Below, piece after piece: positions 44,482 to 57,500 of a stretch of 64,000 nucleotides of DNA (its first letter is position 1; the number at the start of each line of letters is the position of its first letter). This DNA comes from Arachis hypogaea (Eukaryota; Streptophyta; Magnoliopsida; Fabales; Fabaceae). The notes beneath the pieces are model-generated. The model did no database searches. It had not been told where the DNA came from and worked only from the letters and a program-made list of their open reading frames with translations. The position numbers and the translations under genes are program-made. The stretch is taken from assembly GCF_003086295.3 (NCBI RefSeq), contig NC_092038.1:105369837-105433836 (forward strand), given 5' to 3'.

Positions 44482-47400
44482 CCCTCCCGCAAGCTAGAAT
44501 TGTGTAAATCTAACAATCCTAGCTTGGAAACATTGGCAAGAAAAGGACCCGGTGGCAGAGCTTTGGTAAGAAAATCAGCAAGTTGATCCTTGGAACGAAC
44601 TGACATAAGATGAATGAGACCATACAAATGCTTTTCACGAACAATGTGGCAGTCCACTTCAATGTGTTTAGTTCTTTCATGAAAAATGGGATTATTGGCA
44701 ATGTGAATGGCTGACTGGTTGTCACAGAATAGAGTGATAGACTTTTGAAGCGGCAAGCCAATGAAATCCATTAAGAAAGATAACCAACTAGCTTCACAAG
44801 TGGCAACAGCAAGAGACCTATATTCAGCTTCTGCAGAGGACTTGGCAACTGTGGTTTGCTTTTTACTCTTCCAGCTAATGAGCGAGTTCCCAAGCATGAA
44901 GCAATAACCGGAAATGGAGCGACGAGTATCGGCACAGGTAGCCCAGTCAGCATCGGCAAATCCAGTGAGATGCAGATTAGAAGTAGAGGAGAAGAAGTGA
45001 CCAGTTGCAGGTCGGCCTTTTAAATATCGGAGTACACGAAAAGCAGCCTGTAGGTGAAAAGTTGTTGCACAGTCCAAAAATTGGCTCAAACGTCCCACAG
45101 CATAAGAGATATCGGGTCTAGTATTTGTGAGGTAAAGGAGTCGGCCGATGAGCTGCCTGTAAACAGTGTTGTCTGTTAAAATGGTACCTGATTCCTTTGA
45201 AAGTTTCTGACTATAATCAAATGGAGTAGAGAGAGGCTTGCAATCTAGATAACCAAAATATCTGAGAAGGTTCATGGTGTACTTCCGCTGATAAATGTGA
45301 ATTCCAGAGCTAGAGCGTGCTACTTCCATTCCCAAGAAGTATTTGAGATCACCAAGATCCTTTATTTTGAATTTGTCATCCAAATCTTGCTTGATGGAAT
45401 TGATTTCACCAATGTCATTCCCGGTTAAAACCAAGTCATCAACATATACTAGAATGGCAGTGAAGCTTTGAGATTGTTTCTTAATGAAGAGTGAATGATC
45501 ATCAAAAAACTGCTTATAACCAGCATCCACAAGAGTCTGAGTGAGTTTAATGTTCCATTGCCTGCTTGCTTGCTTAAGCCCATATAGAGATTTTTGCAAT
45601 TTACAAACCAAACCTGGTTGTGACACAGCCAAACCGGGTGGTATCTTCATATAAACTTCTTTGTCCAAATCTCCATGAAGGAAGGCAGTGTTGACATCCA
45701 GTTGTTTCAAATGCCATTTCTTTGCCGCTGCTAATGCTAACATTACTCGTAGGGTAGTCATTTTGACAACTGGACTAAAAGTATCACCATAATCTACTCC
45801 TTGCACTTGAGTGAATCCTTTTGCAACTAGCCTCGCTTTGTGCCTTTCTATGGTGCCATCGGGATTGAATTTTACCCGAAAAACCCATTTGCAACCCACA
45901 GCCTTCTTGTCTTTTGGGAGTTCAGTGAGACACCAAGTTCTGTTCTGATCTAGAGCTGTCAATTCATCTTGTATTGCCTTTCTCCAACATTCATGTGCAG
46001 CCGCTTCCTCATAAGTGCTAGGTTCTTGATTTGAGGTGATGGCTAGAGAAAGTGACTTATATTTCGGGGTTAGTTTATCATATGACAAGTGTTGTGAGAT
46101 AGGATATAAAGAGTTAGAGTTGGAAACATTGCTAGAGTGAGCTGTGTGGGTTGTCAAACAATGATAGTCCTTCAAATAAGCAGGCGGTTTCTTGACTCTT
46201 TCAGACTTTCTAGTAATGCAGTCATGTGTGATGTCAGAGTGTTGTGATGCAGGTGCATTATTAGTGTGTGGTGTGGTAATGGGTGCAATGGTGTGTGAGG
46301 AAATTGGTGAGTGCATTGAGCTTGAGAAATGTTCATTTGAATCTATGAGTGTGGTATGTGTGGGTGATTGCAAATGATGTGTGAATGGTGTATCATATTG
46401 AAAAAGATCAATGCATTGTGGAGTACGAATGGGCACTTCAGAAATGTCAGTGCTAGTGGAATGTAAAAATGGAAAATGAGTTTCATAAAAAATTACATTT
46501 CTGGATATGAAAATTTCCTTTGATTTTAAATCAATAAGTCGAAAACCCTTTGTTCCTAATTTAAAACCAAGAAAAGCTGTTTTTCTGGCTCTTGGGTCTA
46601 ATTTTGTTCTTGAATTTGTTAATGTGGAGGCATATGCAAGAGAACCAAATACTCTTAAATATGAAAGGTCAGGTAAGTTGCCATACAAAAGCTTATAAGG
46701 ACTAGCATTATTCAGGTTAGTGCTGGGCAGCCTATTAATTAGGTGAATGGCGTGAGCAACTGCGTATTGCCAAAAACAATGTGGAATTCCTGATTGAAAT
46801 AGCAGTGCTCTAGCAACACCTAAAATATGCTGGTGTTTTCTCTCTACAATCCCGTTTTGCTCTGGTGTTTCTACACAAGAAGTTTGGTGTAAAATTCCAG
46901 TTGATGCAAAAAAGGATTTTAGAGTGAATTCTGGCCCATTGTCGGTCCTTATACACTTAACTTGTTTTTCAAAATGTACTCTGACAAAATTCACAAAATT
47001 AATAACCAATTGTGATGCTTCAGATTTGGTTTTCATAAAAAAAATCCAAGTGAATTTGCTCTTACCATCCACCACAGTCAAAAAATACCTATGTCCTTCA
47101 TTGGAAGGGACAGAAATAGGACCCCAGATATCCATATGAACTAAATCAAAACAATCTTTTATTTTAGTTGTACTAAGATTAAAAGATAATTTCTTTTGTT
47201 TTGCAAAATGACATGAATCACAAGAAAAATTTGAAGCAATACTATCTATAAAAGGATAATACTTCTTCAGAAAAATCAATTTATGCATGGGTATGTGTCC
47301 TAATCTAAGATGCCAAATGTTGTTGTGCTCACTGTGTGAAGGTGTGGTGGGATGAGTAGTAGTAGTAGTTACCGCCAATGAAGCTTGCTTTGTTGGAAGA

Positions 47401-48197
47401 GGGGGAAAATGAGAGAATTCTGGTTCTCTACTCATTGTATATAACCCTTCTATACACTCAGCAATGCCAATCATTTTTGATGTGGATCTATCTTGTATCT
47501 CACAACACTTATCATTGATTAACAATTGACAATGTAAGTTTAAGGTTAACTTTGACACAGATATCAATTTAAAATCAAAAGAAGGAATGTATAAAACATT
47601 TTTGAGAAAAAAAATTTTAGAGAATGTGATTGTGCCAATGATGGTGCTAACAGTTTTGGTTCCATTTGGCAATATCACATTGATTGGATCAATATTTTGA
47701 AAACTTGCAAAATCTTTTAAGTCAAAAGTCACATGATCTGTTGCACCGGAATCAATGATCCATAATGCAGATTTTGGAGTGATAATGCTCATAATTCTCG
47801 CATTAAAATGTAATGCAATGGTTTTACCTGGAGTGGAAGTGTGAATGGAATTAGTCAAAATTTGATTTGCATTATGAGGTTGTTGCTGCACACTTTTGTC
47901 TTTGATCAACTCTAACAAGGCAAATCTTTGCTCTGGAGTGAATCCAGATCTTGATATTCCAATGTTCTCTTGGAGACAATTGAGCTGAAATTGTTTGTCA
48001 CTGAGTATATCATCATGCCCCTCAGTGATCACGTGATTGATGGTGGTGTTATGTTGCTGCCATTGGTAGAAGTGGGAGGAGTACCCATGCTTCTTATAGC
48101 ATACATCTTCTGTGTGGCCTTGCTTGTTGCAATGAGAGCAAGCCAATGTAGCTCCACGACCTCTGCAATGGGAGGATCTGTTTGCCATGTTTGCCAT
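44472..48197 (-). CDS. pol: Copia gag-knuckle/pol polyprotein (1241 aa)
   Basis: Open from ATG 48197 to TAG 44474. Starts with a CCHC knuckle (CSHCNKQGHTEDVC, residues about 20-33), the only gag remnant. The aspartic protease motif IIDSGATDH is near 147. The integrase has HLRLGHIP and CDSCHFAKQ (HHCC) near 295-335, then the DDE core MDIWGP, IRTDNGPEF, and EQNGIVERKHQ. The RT spans GCKWVFRVK to the catalytic YVDDLVLTGND (two-thirds along). RNase H shows GFADADWATC, SSAEAEYRSLA and the terminal HIEVDCHIVREK. Usual copia polyproteins are longer because they include a UBN2-type gag of some 200-300 residues, absent here. No stop or shift interrupts the enzyme domains, so the enzymes may still be made. 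The 5' UTR between the LTR and ATG is short. Confidence 0.9.
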   Translation of the reverse strand: MANMANRSSHCRGRGATLACSHCNKQGHTEDVCYKKHGYSSHFYQWQQHNTTINHVITEGHDDILSDKQFQLNCLQENIGISRSGFTPEQRFALLELIKDKSVQQQPHNANQILTNSIHTSTPGKTIALHFNARIMSIITPKSALWIIDSGATDHVTFDLKDFASFQNIDPINVILPNGTKTVSTIIGTITFSKIFFLKNVLYIPSFDFKLISVSKLTLNLHCQLLINDKCCEIQDRSTSKMIGIAECIEGLYTMSREPEFSHFPPLPTKQASLAVTTTTTHPTTPSHSEHNNIWHLRLGHIPMHKLIFLKKYYPFIDSIASNFSCDSCHFAKQKKLSFNLSTTKIKDCFDLVHMDIWGPISVPSNEGHRYFLTVVDGKSKFTWIFFMKTKSEASQLVINFVNFVRVHFEKQVKCIRTDNGPEFTLKSFFASTGILHQTSCVETPEQNGIVERKHQHILGVARALLFQSGIPHCFWQYAVAHAIHLINRLPSTNLNNASPYKLLYGNLPDLSYLRVFGSLAYASTLTNSRTKLDPRARKTAFLGFKLGTKGFRLIDLKSKEIFISRNVIFYETHFPFLHSTSTDISEVPIRTPQCIDLFQYDTPFTHHLQSPTHTTLIDSNEHFSSSMHSPISSHTIAPITTPHTNNAPASQHSDITHDCITRKSERVKKPPAYLKDYHCLTTHTAHSSNVSNSNSLYPISQHLSYDKLTPKYKSLSLAITSNQEPSTYEEAAAHECWRKAIQDELTALDQNRTWCLTELPKDKKAVGCKWVFRVKFNPDGTIERHKARLVAKGFTQVQGVDYGDTFSPVVKMTTLRVMLALAAAKKWHLKQLDVNTAFLHGDLDKEVYMKIPPGLAVSQPGLVCKLQKSLYGLKQASRQWNIKLTQTLVDAGYKQFFDDHSLFIKKQSQSFTAILVYVDDLVLTGNDIGEINSIKQDLDDKFKIKDLGDLKYFLGMEVARSSSGIHIYQRKYTMNLLRYFGYLDCKPLSTPFDYSQKLSKESGTILTDNTVYRQLIGRLLYLTNTRPDISYAVGRLSQFLDCATTFHLQAAFRVLRYLKGRPATGHFFSSTSNLHLTGFADADWATCADTRRSISGYCFMLGNSLISWKSKKQTTVAKSSAEAEYRSLAVATCEASWLSFLMDFIGLPLQKSITLFCDNQSAIHIANNPIFHERTKHIEVDCHIVREKHLYGLIHLMSVRSKDQLADFLTKALPPGPFLANVSKLGLLDLHNSSLREGVT

Positions 48198-48474
48198 TTT
48201 GAGAAATCAATGAATCACAGAGTAATAGGGATTCAGATCTTCTTCCTTCCAACTCGTTGATCGGAACAGCTATGTTCACCAAGAAAAAATCTTGCGAAAT
48301 AGCCTCTCATCAAACTCTATTGGATGAGTTTGAAGGAAGAGGTAAGAATGGGGGAAAGAAAATGTCGAAAGAAAAATTAGGGATAGAAAGAGAATGGCAA
48401 AATTGGATTGATCTCAATTCACAACTTTTTTTTTTTGATTCACAGCTTGGTTGCTCTCCACGCTCACCGCACCA

Positions 48475-48718
48475 TGAAGAAAATCTCATGCCCTAAGCTG
48501 TTCAAGCTGTGATGTTGATGGTTTGATAAATCAGAAGGGATTAAGAGAGGGAGAGAGATAGGTTCTTCTCATTATTGGAGAGAATGAAAAATCCCCCTTA
48601 AAAAATATTTGTTGAGTTATTACACCTTATATACTATGTACTTTTTTTTTATGTACTCTCACTAAAAAATAATTACAATGGTAAACCTATTATTGATAAA
48701 AAAATAATCTAGGTAACA
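48475..48718 (-). repeat. 5' LTR of the copia element (244 bp)
   Basis: Same sequence as the 3' LTR with a few substitutions and one T fewer in a homopolymer. On the minus strand the first internal bases are TGGTGCGGTGAGC, not a clear match to the usual initiator-Met primer site. Confidence 0.9.
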
Positions 48719-48723
48719 CGTGG

Positions 48724-49260
48724 TATAAGATAAAGCTCTATATTCAGCTTTAGACGAAGAACAAGATAGAGTATCTTGTTTCTTGTCTTTCGAAAAACCA
48801 AAGAATTGTCAATAAAGAAACAATACCCAGTGATTGAGCGATAGGTAGTGTGTTAAGGCATCCAATCAGGATTGCTAAAACCAAAAACTTGGATAGGAGA
48901 AGATCAAGGCAGAAAAATTAAAATGCCACGCTTAGGAGAGCTTTTCAAATATTTAAAGATCTTGATTGCTGCCTTCGTATGAGTTTTAGTGGGCTTTCCC
49001 ATAAATTGACTGCGTTGTTGTGTTGCATAGGCAATAATATCAAGATGAGTGTTGGTTAAGCATATCATGCAACCAACCAATTCGTGATAAACGGTAGCAT
49101 CAGCTAGCAAAGGACTAGAGTCTTGGTGCAAGTTAGCATTATTTCTACTGGAACAAAGGAAGCTATAGCATCTGTTATTGCAACATTTTTTAAAAATTAT
49201 AAGCAATGTTTTCTGTGACAAACAAATCCCTTTGTCTGAATGCGCTGCCTCAATTGTTAC
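48724..49260 (-). pseudogene. Decayed Ty1-copia RT/RNase H fragment
   Basis: The minus strand encodes copia-like pieces with many breaks: SPLLADATVYHELVGCMICLTNT and FMGKPTKTHTKAAIKIFKYL resemble the region between RT and RNase H of copia (compare NTVYRQLIGRLLYLTNT in the neighbouring element). It is not an internal part of the intact element because it lies beyond that element's TSD. Confidence 0.7.
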
Positions 49261-49790
49261 CTATATCAAAAGTCAAAACTACATCACTAATATAAAATTA
49301 CGATGATATTAGAGAGATAATAATTTAAAATTATTTTATTTAATTTAATATTTATAAGATTATGCGTGTAATATTTATAATTATACCTTTATAATATTTA
49401 ATATTATTTAACTACTCTAATAATTAAAGAATGTAAAATAAAATAAATAATAATTAAAACATATAAAACAAAATAATACTAATATATTTTAAATTGATTT
49501 TTTTGTTTTCAAATATTGTTATAAAATTAAATATTTATAACTACATACATGTAACTTTTCCTTCATAGTGCCATGTAGTCATGTACGTGCTAGCTAGTAG
49601 GTACCTTACGGGCGGGTATGTTTCAAAGATTCTTTCACCTTAGAATAGATACCAATGATACCATTCTGGCTTGGTCTTTTGCACGGCGAAATCATACCTC
49701 TAACAAAGTCTAGTATTCAAATATAATTATATAGATCCAACCAAAGGATAATTTCTATACTAAAAATCTCTTGTATGAGTTATGAGATGG
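49261..49790. other. AT-rich intergenic stretch
   Basis: No gene seen; 49300-49560 is over 80% A/T. Confidence 0.4.
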
Positions 49791-51840
49791 ATAGGAGGCT
49801 TGTGAGTCGAAGCAATTGTCGGATTATCTAACCGAAACGATGGAAATGGATGTCTATAAAGATACTCTAACGCTCAAATCAAAATAAATTTAGAAGGTAT
49901 AATATAAGATGTCTGAAATAAGTAACGTAATTGAGGGGGTCTCTGACTCCCCTTTATATAACTTCAGGTAGTTATCTTATCTTATCGACTAAGATAAAAT
50001 GAATATTTGATTTCAAATGTTGGTTAGAAACTGTAGAGCCGGTTTAGACCGTGAAAAGGGGTCAAGTCCTGGATAACCGGGTCGGAGGTTGTTCCGACTA
50101 GGGATCTGCGAACCAGATTCGTAACAGTTGTCATCATTGAAGGAGATTTTAAATGCCATTGTGTCGCTTGGCAAGGAGTTCGTCGTTCCGATTCTTCGGT
50201 CGAGTTCGGGAATTCAAGGAGTTCCTGGCCATTTCGTGGCCTGTCCGTTGTTTTTTCCAAAGGGAGTTTTCACTAGTTGCAGTTTTCCAAATGCCATAAT
50301 AACATTTAATGTCAAAAGGGGGATTTTCCAATTTTTTCTTCTAACTTTTTGTATTTCATTTGAAACGTTGGGATTTTTTTGTTTGTAACCATGCCTTTTT
50401 GCTTCATAACTCTCTCTGCTTCTCCATTTTCTCTTATTGCGTACTTCATTCTTGTTGCTTGCATTTTTTGCTGGTTCTATCCGCGCGTTTGCCTTTCTAT
50501 CTTTTGTGCTGTGTTTTCTTCTCTGCTTCAGACAATTAAATATGTGTTTCCCTTCTTCTATTTGTTTGCCTACTTTATTTTTTCTATGTTTTGCTTTGGA
50601 TTGCTCTCTTTTTTTGTTTCTCCATTTTGAATTTCTTTTCCGAGTGCTAGTGATAGAAGATTAGACGGTGTGTGCCATTGTTTTTGGTGTGATCCTATGA
50701 TAAGTAGGAGGAGAAGAGGTTATCTTTTGGGTTTCTTTTTGGGTGCGTTTTAGTTCATGATCTTCTCGTTTGATCCACGGGGTTGACAATGGTACCTTCC
50801 CTCTTCTTTTTTAGGTATAATGCAGCGGTAAAGTGACGGTCCTAGGGCTCTCGTTGTTCCAGCCGATGGCGTTCCGAACGCATATTATTGGGTGACCTCT
50901 AATGTGTGTGAGAACGCTATCGCGAGTGATGGAGGTGGACCTCCAGAGGCTCCGAGATGAAGGGGCTATTTGTGGGGCGGTGAGGCGGAACGTCATTAGG
51001 AGCTTGTGCTTTCCGAGTTGGATGAGAGGGTTTGCTATATAAACTCTGACTCTCCCAAGTTGCCAATTGGATGTGGGTCAACGAATTCATGTTCACATGA
51101 TTGGGGGTACGGCTTCCTTTCTCGAATTTTGTGCAGGCACTGCTTAACCGATGATTGGTGGCGCCATCTCAACTGCATCATAATAGTTGGGCGGTCATTC
51201 AGACTTTTGAGTTGGTTTGTGAATACCTGGAACTTCCTGCTCGAGTGGAGGTGTTTTTGTTCTTTTTTTTGTGTACCCTTCCAACCAAGGAGCGAAAACA
51301 CAAAAAGGATTATGTATCGTTCCGTGCTCAACCGAACTGGCAAATATTTGGATTTTTTGAATATTCTTTTCATGAGTTTAAAGGGGAGTGGTTTAAAGTG
51401 CATCCTACTCGGGGGCACCATCCCTTTTGGTTGTCCTTGAAGGGTGAGCGTCAGTTTGCTACATACTGAAATTTCGGAGCCGATGCGTCGTACTTGACGT
51501 GCGTCACCTACGAAGGGTTGTCTCCAAGAACAAGGATATCAGCGATATTTTGTGGTTGCTTTTTGAGCAACAACCGTTGAATTCTCGAAACATCATGGGT
51601 GATCCGGCGACTTATTGATCTTACATTGGTGTGTGTTTAGCATCTTTTTTTGGGACCTGTTTCCTTTTTGGGTTTGAGACTTATGCTTTCTTCTATTTCC
51701 TTTTTCAGTTTAGATGGTCGGCAGGTTGACCAACTTGGCGAGGTTGAAGGCTGCCATAGCTCAGGAGAAGGGTGAGGAGGGTTCGCCATCGACGCCTCAG
51801 GGTGAGGAGGGTTATATAATCTACACCATCGATATATTTT
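49791..51840 (+). pseudogene. Decayed element with putative gypsy-type (Transposase_28-like) ORF
   Basis: Coding similarity is visible at 51100-51475, where the plus strand gives SQLHHNSWAVIQTFELVCEYL, LFFFLCTLP and PTRGHHPFWLSLKGER. Its upstream frames (50815-51100) are broken by stops and shifts. The leader has AAAGATACTCTAACGCTCAA (about 49858), nearly repeated at 62873 (AAAAGATACTCCGACGCTCAA) ahead of a better preserved copy of the same ORF. The pattern fits the plant 'putative gypsy type transposon' family (Transposase_28, from memory). No LTR or TIR boundary could be fixed. Confidence 0.55.
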
Positions 51841-54460
51841 CATGTATTCAAAATATCTAAGCTGTGAATTTATCTTATTATCAAGCCTAACATAAATGCT
51901 AACAAAAAATTGTTACTGAACTATGAATTTTTTTGTCAAATAGTTGATATTTTTTAAGTTGGTGACCATGATAAATTCAAAGAAGTTTAGGACTAAAAAT
52001 GAATAAGTTGCATTTTTTTAACCTTATTTTTTGGAAAATTTTGGTTCCCAACAGTATCAATTGCATAGCCTCTATGAGATGATATAATGGTGAAACAACA
52101 AAATGTGTTTTTATTTTTGGTTTTTTCATGGGCAAAGACTGGTCTTCTTGAGGTTGATTTTAAAACTTGTTATATCAAAGCTGTCTAAACTGAAAATCAT
52201 TTATTATGAAGAACGTGTTCGAATTGTTCCTTATGTTGAATTCCATAGTTGAAGATTTCACTGCAATCCTAGCTTACAGTGTAATATTTCGCAGCTGGTC
52301 ATGTAATAGAGACCTTTACCGATTTTGTTATGGGACATTGGTATATCTATTTATATTTCTGTCCATGGCCTTATTATTAAAATCAATCCCATTAAATAAC
52401 CAATAAGGATCTAATTGACAACAAGTTAATAAGTATTTTTAAATTGTATTTCATACTAATTAATTGTCTTTATTTAGTAATTATTATAATTTTATTTTTC
52501 AAAAATATAAAATAAATAATTATTAATTATAATTATTTAAAATTATTTAATTAAAAATTATTTATCTATATTTTTTATTAAAATTGTACATAACTGTATT
52601 TATTTATATTTTTATTTATTATTTATTATTTTATTATAAAATAATTATTTTGATTGAACTAATAAATTAATAAATCAATAATTAAAATAATTTAATAATT
52701 AATCCAACTTTTAGAATTTTAACAAATATATATATTAAATAAATATCAATAAATATCGTAACAAAAATATATTTAACAGACGAACATATAACTCAAAAAA
52801 TGACCTTGCTTTATATGTCACAAAGAATCAATCAAACTGTATGTTAGTTGTAATAATGAGGCATTTACGTTTGAAGAATTACCAGAGGAATTAATTAAGC
52901 TATGGACTTCACAGAAGTGGGCTACAAGTAATTATTGGTCAAATATCATAAGTCAAATAAAAGTTGAACTAACCAATGATAGGCATGGCTTTGAGAATAG
53001 GGTTAACTTGGGGAAACAGTCACCCGATCCAGTTTATTCTAAAAATCAGTTAAAAATCGGTAAATTGACTAAAATCAATGAATTAGTTAGTTTTTTACTG
53101 AAAAAAAAAGTTATTTTTTTTAAATATTATTAACTTATTATATATTTAATCATTTCAATTAAATTTCAGTTGAACAATTAAATATTTAAACTTCTAAAGT
53201 TTTAGTTTTACTGATTAGATAATTAAGTTAATGATATGAAAGACAAGATATAGGACCAAAAAATAAGAAAATAAAATTTTTTGAAAATATAGAAATAAAT
53301 TCAGATTCTTGAGATTGACATTGTTGGCCATTAGTTTGAGAACCATAAAAACCTTTGAATTGCGACTATTTTAATAAATGGTCAACATTCTAAATGGTTG
53401 CAAAATGATAAAAATATCTAACATTAAAAAATAGAAAAAAAAGTTATTATTTATCTATACTTTACTTGTAAATAACTAGAACTTGTTATTTAGCCGTTTG
53501 AAAAAATTATTATTTTATTTGTAAAAGTTAAAATTATTGATATATTTATTTATAAAAAAAAATTATTATTTGTATTTATAAAATATAAGTTCTGCACAAT
53601 AAAATTATTCAAATACTAAAAAATTATTTAAAAATTCTAAATTATCCTTCCCTTAACCTTTATTACTATCATCCCCTCGCTCTCTCCTTTCGCATTCTCT
53701 TTCTTTATTTTTCTCATTTTTCATTTTTTTCATTCCTATCCTTTTTTACAATGGACTTCCACCTACAACTTTCTCTAATATTATCGCAGTGGCCAAAGGA
53801 CCTACAATAATTACCACCATTACAACTTTTCTTCCACCTTCCAAGGCCTCCGACATTCTTTCACTCCCGATCTATTTTGCTAAGAAGCAAATCCTATGTC
53901 TGCCTCCAAAAGTCTTAAACTTGCTGGACTCCCTGAAGCACTGTTGCACGACCTCCATCAGCCACAGTGACTTCAATTCACCAATCATCAGCATCGCCGC
54001 ACGACCTCTTCATCAGCCACGATGAATTGATGTTGCAGAGCGCGAGGGCATGGTCTCCGACGAGGACTGGACTCCGTGACTTTGTAAGAAGATTGGAAGA
54101 GAATTTCATTCACCGGTGGTTGTTGTTGTTGGAGAACCAAAGAGCGAGAAGTTTGTTGAGGATCATCACCGATGAATTCAATGTCTAATTCTGCAATGGT
54201 ACCCTTTAGACCCTTAATCTCTTCTCTCATTTTTTGTTACCTCTTCATCATTGTCGCTAGTGCTGTTGTTATTGTTGGAGAATATGGAAAGGAATATAGA
54301 CGAAATGATGGACTTACACCTTGCGAATCGAATTTGTGGCTTTGGATCTATTTCTTCTGCGATGATGTGGTTGTGCCGGATTAATTGGTTTCTGGTTCTT
54401 CTCCATTTGATGTGTTCTGCTACTATTATTGGAGCCTCTGTTGTAACAACACGAATGTTT

Positions 54461-54462
<2 letters not shown>
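51841..54462. other. AT-rich intergenic region
   Basis: 52430-53640 is nearly all A/T. Short open frames at 53789-54463 on both strands have no recognised domain and no consistent coding signal; I do not support a gene here. Confidence 0.4.

Positions 54463-54547
<85 letters not shown>
54463..54547. repeat. (GA)n microsatellite, about 42 units
   Basis: Uninterrupted GA run of about 85 bp. A (GA)n/(CT)n tract of this length should be highly polymorphic. Confidence 0.95.
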
Positions 54548-54549
<2 letters not shown>

Positions 54550-57500
54550 ATGTAATAATGATGCAGATGATGATAAGGGTAATTTGAGATTTTTAGGTGA
54601 TTTTTTAGTGTGTGGATAATTTTGTTGTGCGGAACCCATATTTCATGGACACAGATTGTAATTTCCTTCTTCTATGAGCTGATGTGTCACTGTTTTCAAC
54701 TTTCGTGGGTAAAAATAGTAGTTTACTCTATGAAAAATAAGCAAAAGAGAAAGTTTAGAGAACGAACTAATGATGTATCTAACTACAGTTAATTAGGAAA
54801 AAAATGTTTAATAAGGAGAAAAAAATACCGAAATGAGTCGCAAACCCTAATTTCATTCTCACTCCATTGACAATATATAGTAAAAGAAACAATCACAATC
54901 CTTATTCCTCTTTTCATAACCACGTGCGCGCTGCTGTTACTGCCGTTGCACTCCATCGCACGCACGCAGTGGCCCCTCCCTCTGCCGCTGCATGCACACA
55001 CGCAATGCCCTTTTTCCACAACCACAATACCCTCCCTCCGCAAACGCACGCACGTGCGTCTAGCCACCGAGACTCGCAACGGAAAGGCCAGCGAAGAAGG
55101 ACATTGTGTTCCGCCACATCCAAACGGATGCTTTGGCTGTGTCGTTTTTCTTCTTGGTTTTGGATTATTCTTTTTACTAGTTGTGGAATTTTTTCTTTTT
55201 ACGTTTGGAATATTTTTTTATATTATTTTGAATTTTTTTTGTTTTAGGTGATTTTTTAATTAATAGTTTTAGATTTTTTTACTTATTTTTCGAATATTTT
55301 TTTTCAATATTTTTTGAATGATTCATTTTGTTAGGTTTTAAAATTTTTAAATGATTTTGCATATCTTTTTTTGTTAGGTTTTAAATGTTTCTTTTTGTTA
55401 CGTTTCGAATATTTTTTTATTAGGAATTTTTAAAATAAATTTTGAAATTTTAAAATGAATTTAAATTTTTTCTTAGAGTTTAAATGTTTTTTTTTTCATT
55501 AAGTTTTGGATGTTTTTCATGATAGTTTGAATTTGTATTCTCTCTAAAAAAATTTTAACAAAAAAAAATTGCTAGTTAGTTACTCAACGGAATTGAAATC
55601 CGTTACTATATATTTATGTATAGATAAATATGTAGTTTAACTTTTTTTTTTAATGTGTATTTTATTTTTCGGATATTTATTCTACATTGATAACTGATTT
55701 TTATAATTAATTTTAGGGTACAAGTAATATTATTATTATATTTTATGCTTTTTTGCCAAAAGGTTGAATTGCTAACATCGTAGGCTAATTTCCTCACCAT
55801 AATTAAACGTATTTACTGATACGAAATTATGTTTTTGAATTAGAAATAGAATTATCTTGATGTTATCATACCTCCGTCGTCCGCCGTTTTCCATTCTTTT
55901 TCCTCTTTTCACTTGTGCTTCCTTTTTTTATTCCAAGAGTTTTTTTTTTCTTTTTAAAGTAAATTGTCGTTGAATGATTCTGATCTGTAATGTTCAAATG
56001 CCTTGATTGATTCTACCTGATTATGTAAATCATCAAAAAATTGTTAGACAACGTCAAATTCTATTGTTTGAACAGAGTATGGGATTTAACAAAATGTAAC
56101 TAAGCATTTAAGGAATTTTTTAAGAAAACATCGATCGAGATGATTTTTAATTCTATAATATTGATCCTGCCGGCTCTGTAAGACTTTTGTTCTGAAATTT
56201 ATTTAACTAATTAATGTTAATAATTTGAGCGCATAGTTAGTTACACAAGATTCTTTTGCATGATCAGTGTGAATGTCGCCTAATGAAGTAATGCGAGAGC
56301 CTGAGAGGTTCCTAATTTAAGTAATGGTTTTACTCAAATTTTAATTAAACTTGAAAGGGAATAAATTAGGCCCGGACAACATTTATAATTCAATTAGTCT
56401 TTACTATATATATATAAGAAGAAAAAAATACAGAGAGATAATAAAAATATTAAATAATATAAATAATAAATATATTAAATATTCAATTTAATAAGTATAT
56501 AGATAATTATGTTAATTAATTTTAATTAAATAATTATTTTTTTTAATTTAATTTACTCATATAAAATTAATCATGATTGAATGTTCATATTGTTTATAAA
56601 AATCGTTGCTGATCCTAAAAATATTTTAAGGGTAAAGAAAAGACACAAAATGCTGGGCTTCTAGCTTCTAGAAGATCATTAGGTTACGTATAAAGCCCAG
56701 AGAACATTACAGGGGCCCACCGAAACCCTCCAAAGTCAAATACTCACCAACTCCTATCCTTAATAAAGCAGAATATAATTCCTTAATGCTACATTAGGTT
56801 TGTTAATTGTTGTAGTTGAGGTCTCTATTTTCACTTTCGCTTTCTCTTGGATCATGAATTCATGATGCAACTTTCTCCTATGATGAAGGATTAGTGTATG
56901 TGCTGTAAAGCTGATCAAGTGGTTTGCATTATATTGGCACCCACTTAGTTAGATAAGACGCATTTTCGTTACTTCCCTAATAATCTCTATCATTTTCCCA
57001 TACTTTCCATTTGTCCCATCCTTTTTCTTCTTGATTCTTTTGCTACCACGGGCTAATAATATATAATTCGTTCCTTAATTAGCTTCCTCGTAACATTTTA
57101 GTTTTTCTGAATTACCATGCATATGTATGTACAATTGATATAAAACACAAACATAATACTACTTGCTATACATGATAAATACCAGAGAAAGTATAGAACA
57201 CTAATTTTTACTATGGTACTATTAATTAATTTTAGAATTTAAAATTTAAGATTAAAAATTTAAAATAAATGAAATAATTTTACAAAATTGACTGATAATA
57301 GTTAAGAAAAGTTAAATATTTATTAATATTACTGTAAATATAATTATTTGAAAGAATAAATCATTTATTTTTTTATAAATAACATGAATAATCAAAACAT
57401 TTTTAAACAAGAAAAATATATGAAGAAAAATTAGTAACACATTCGCCCATTAATTTATGGTGTTTGCTACGGTACGATGATAAATTCATACATAGCGATA

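Larger units (their letters stand above)
44237..48718 (-). mobile_element. Ty1-copia retrotransposon, minus strand, gag N-terminus missing (4482 bp)
   Basis: LTRs at 44237-44481 and 48475-48718 (TGTTACC...TTCTTCA on the minus strand) are flanked by TSD CGTGG at 44232-44236 and 48719-48723. I count about 6 differences in 245 bp. The internal part holds one open frame with protease, integrase, RT and RNase H, but only about 280 bp lie between the 5' LTR and the zinc knuckle, too little for a copia gag. It is therefore probably dependent on gag supplied in trans. It inserted near an older copia fragment (48724-49260). Confidence 0.92.

Noticed and set aside
53789..54230. Short frames near 54 kb as a gene
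   Set aside because: Open on both strands, no domain, and next to a long GA microsatellite; not enough support.
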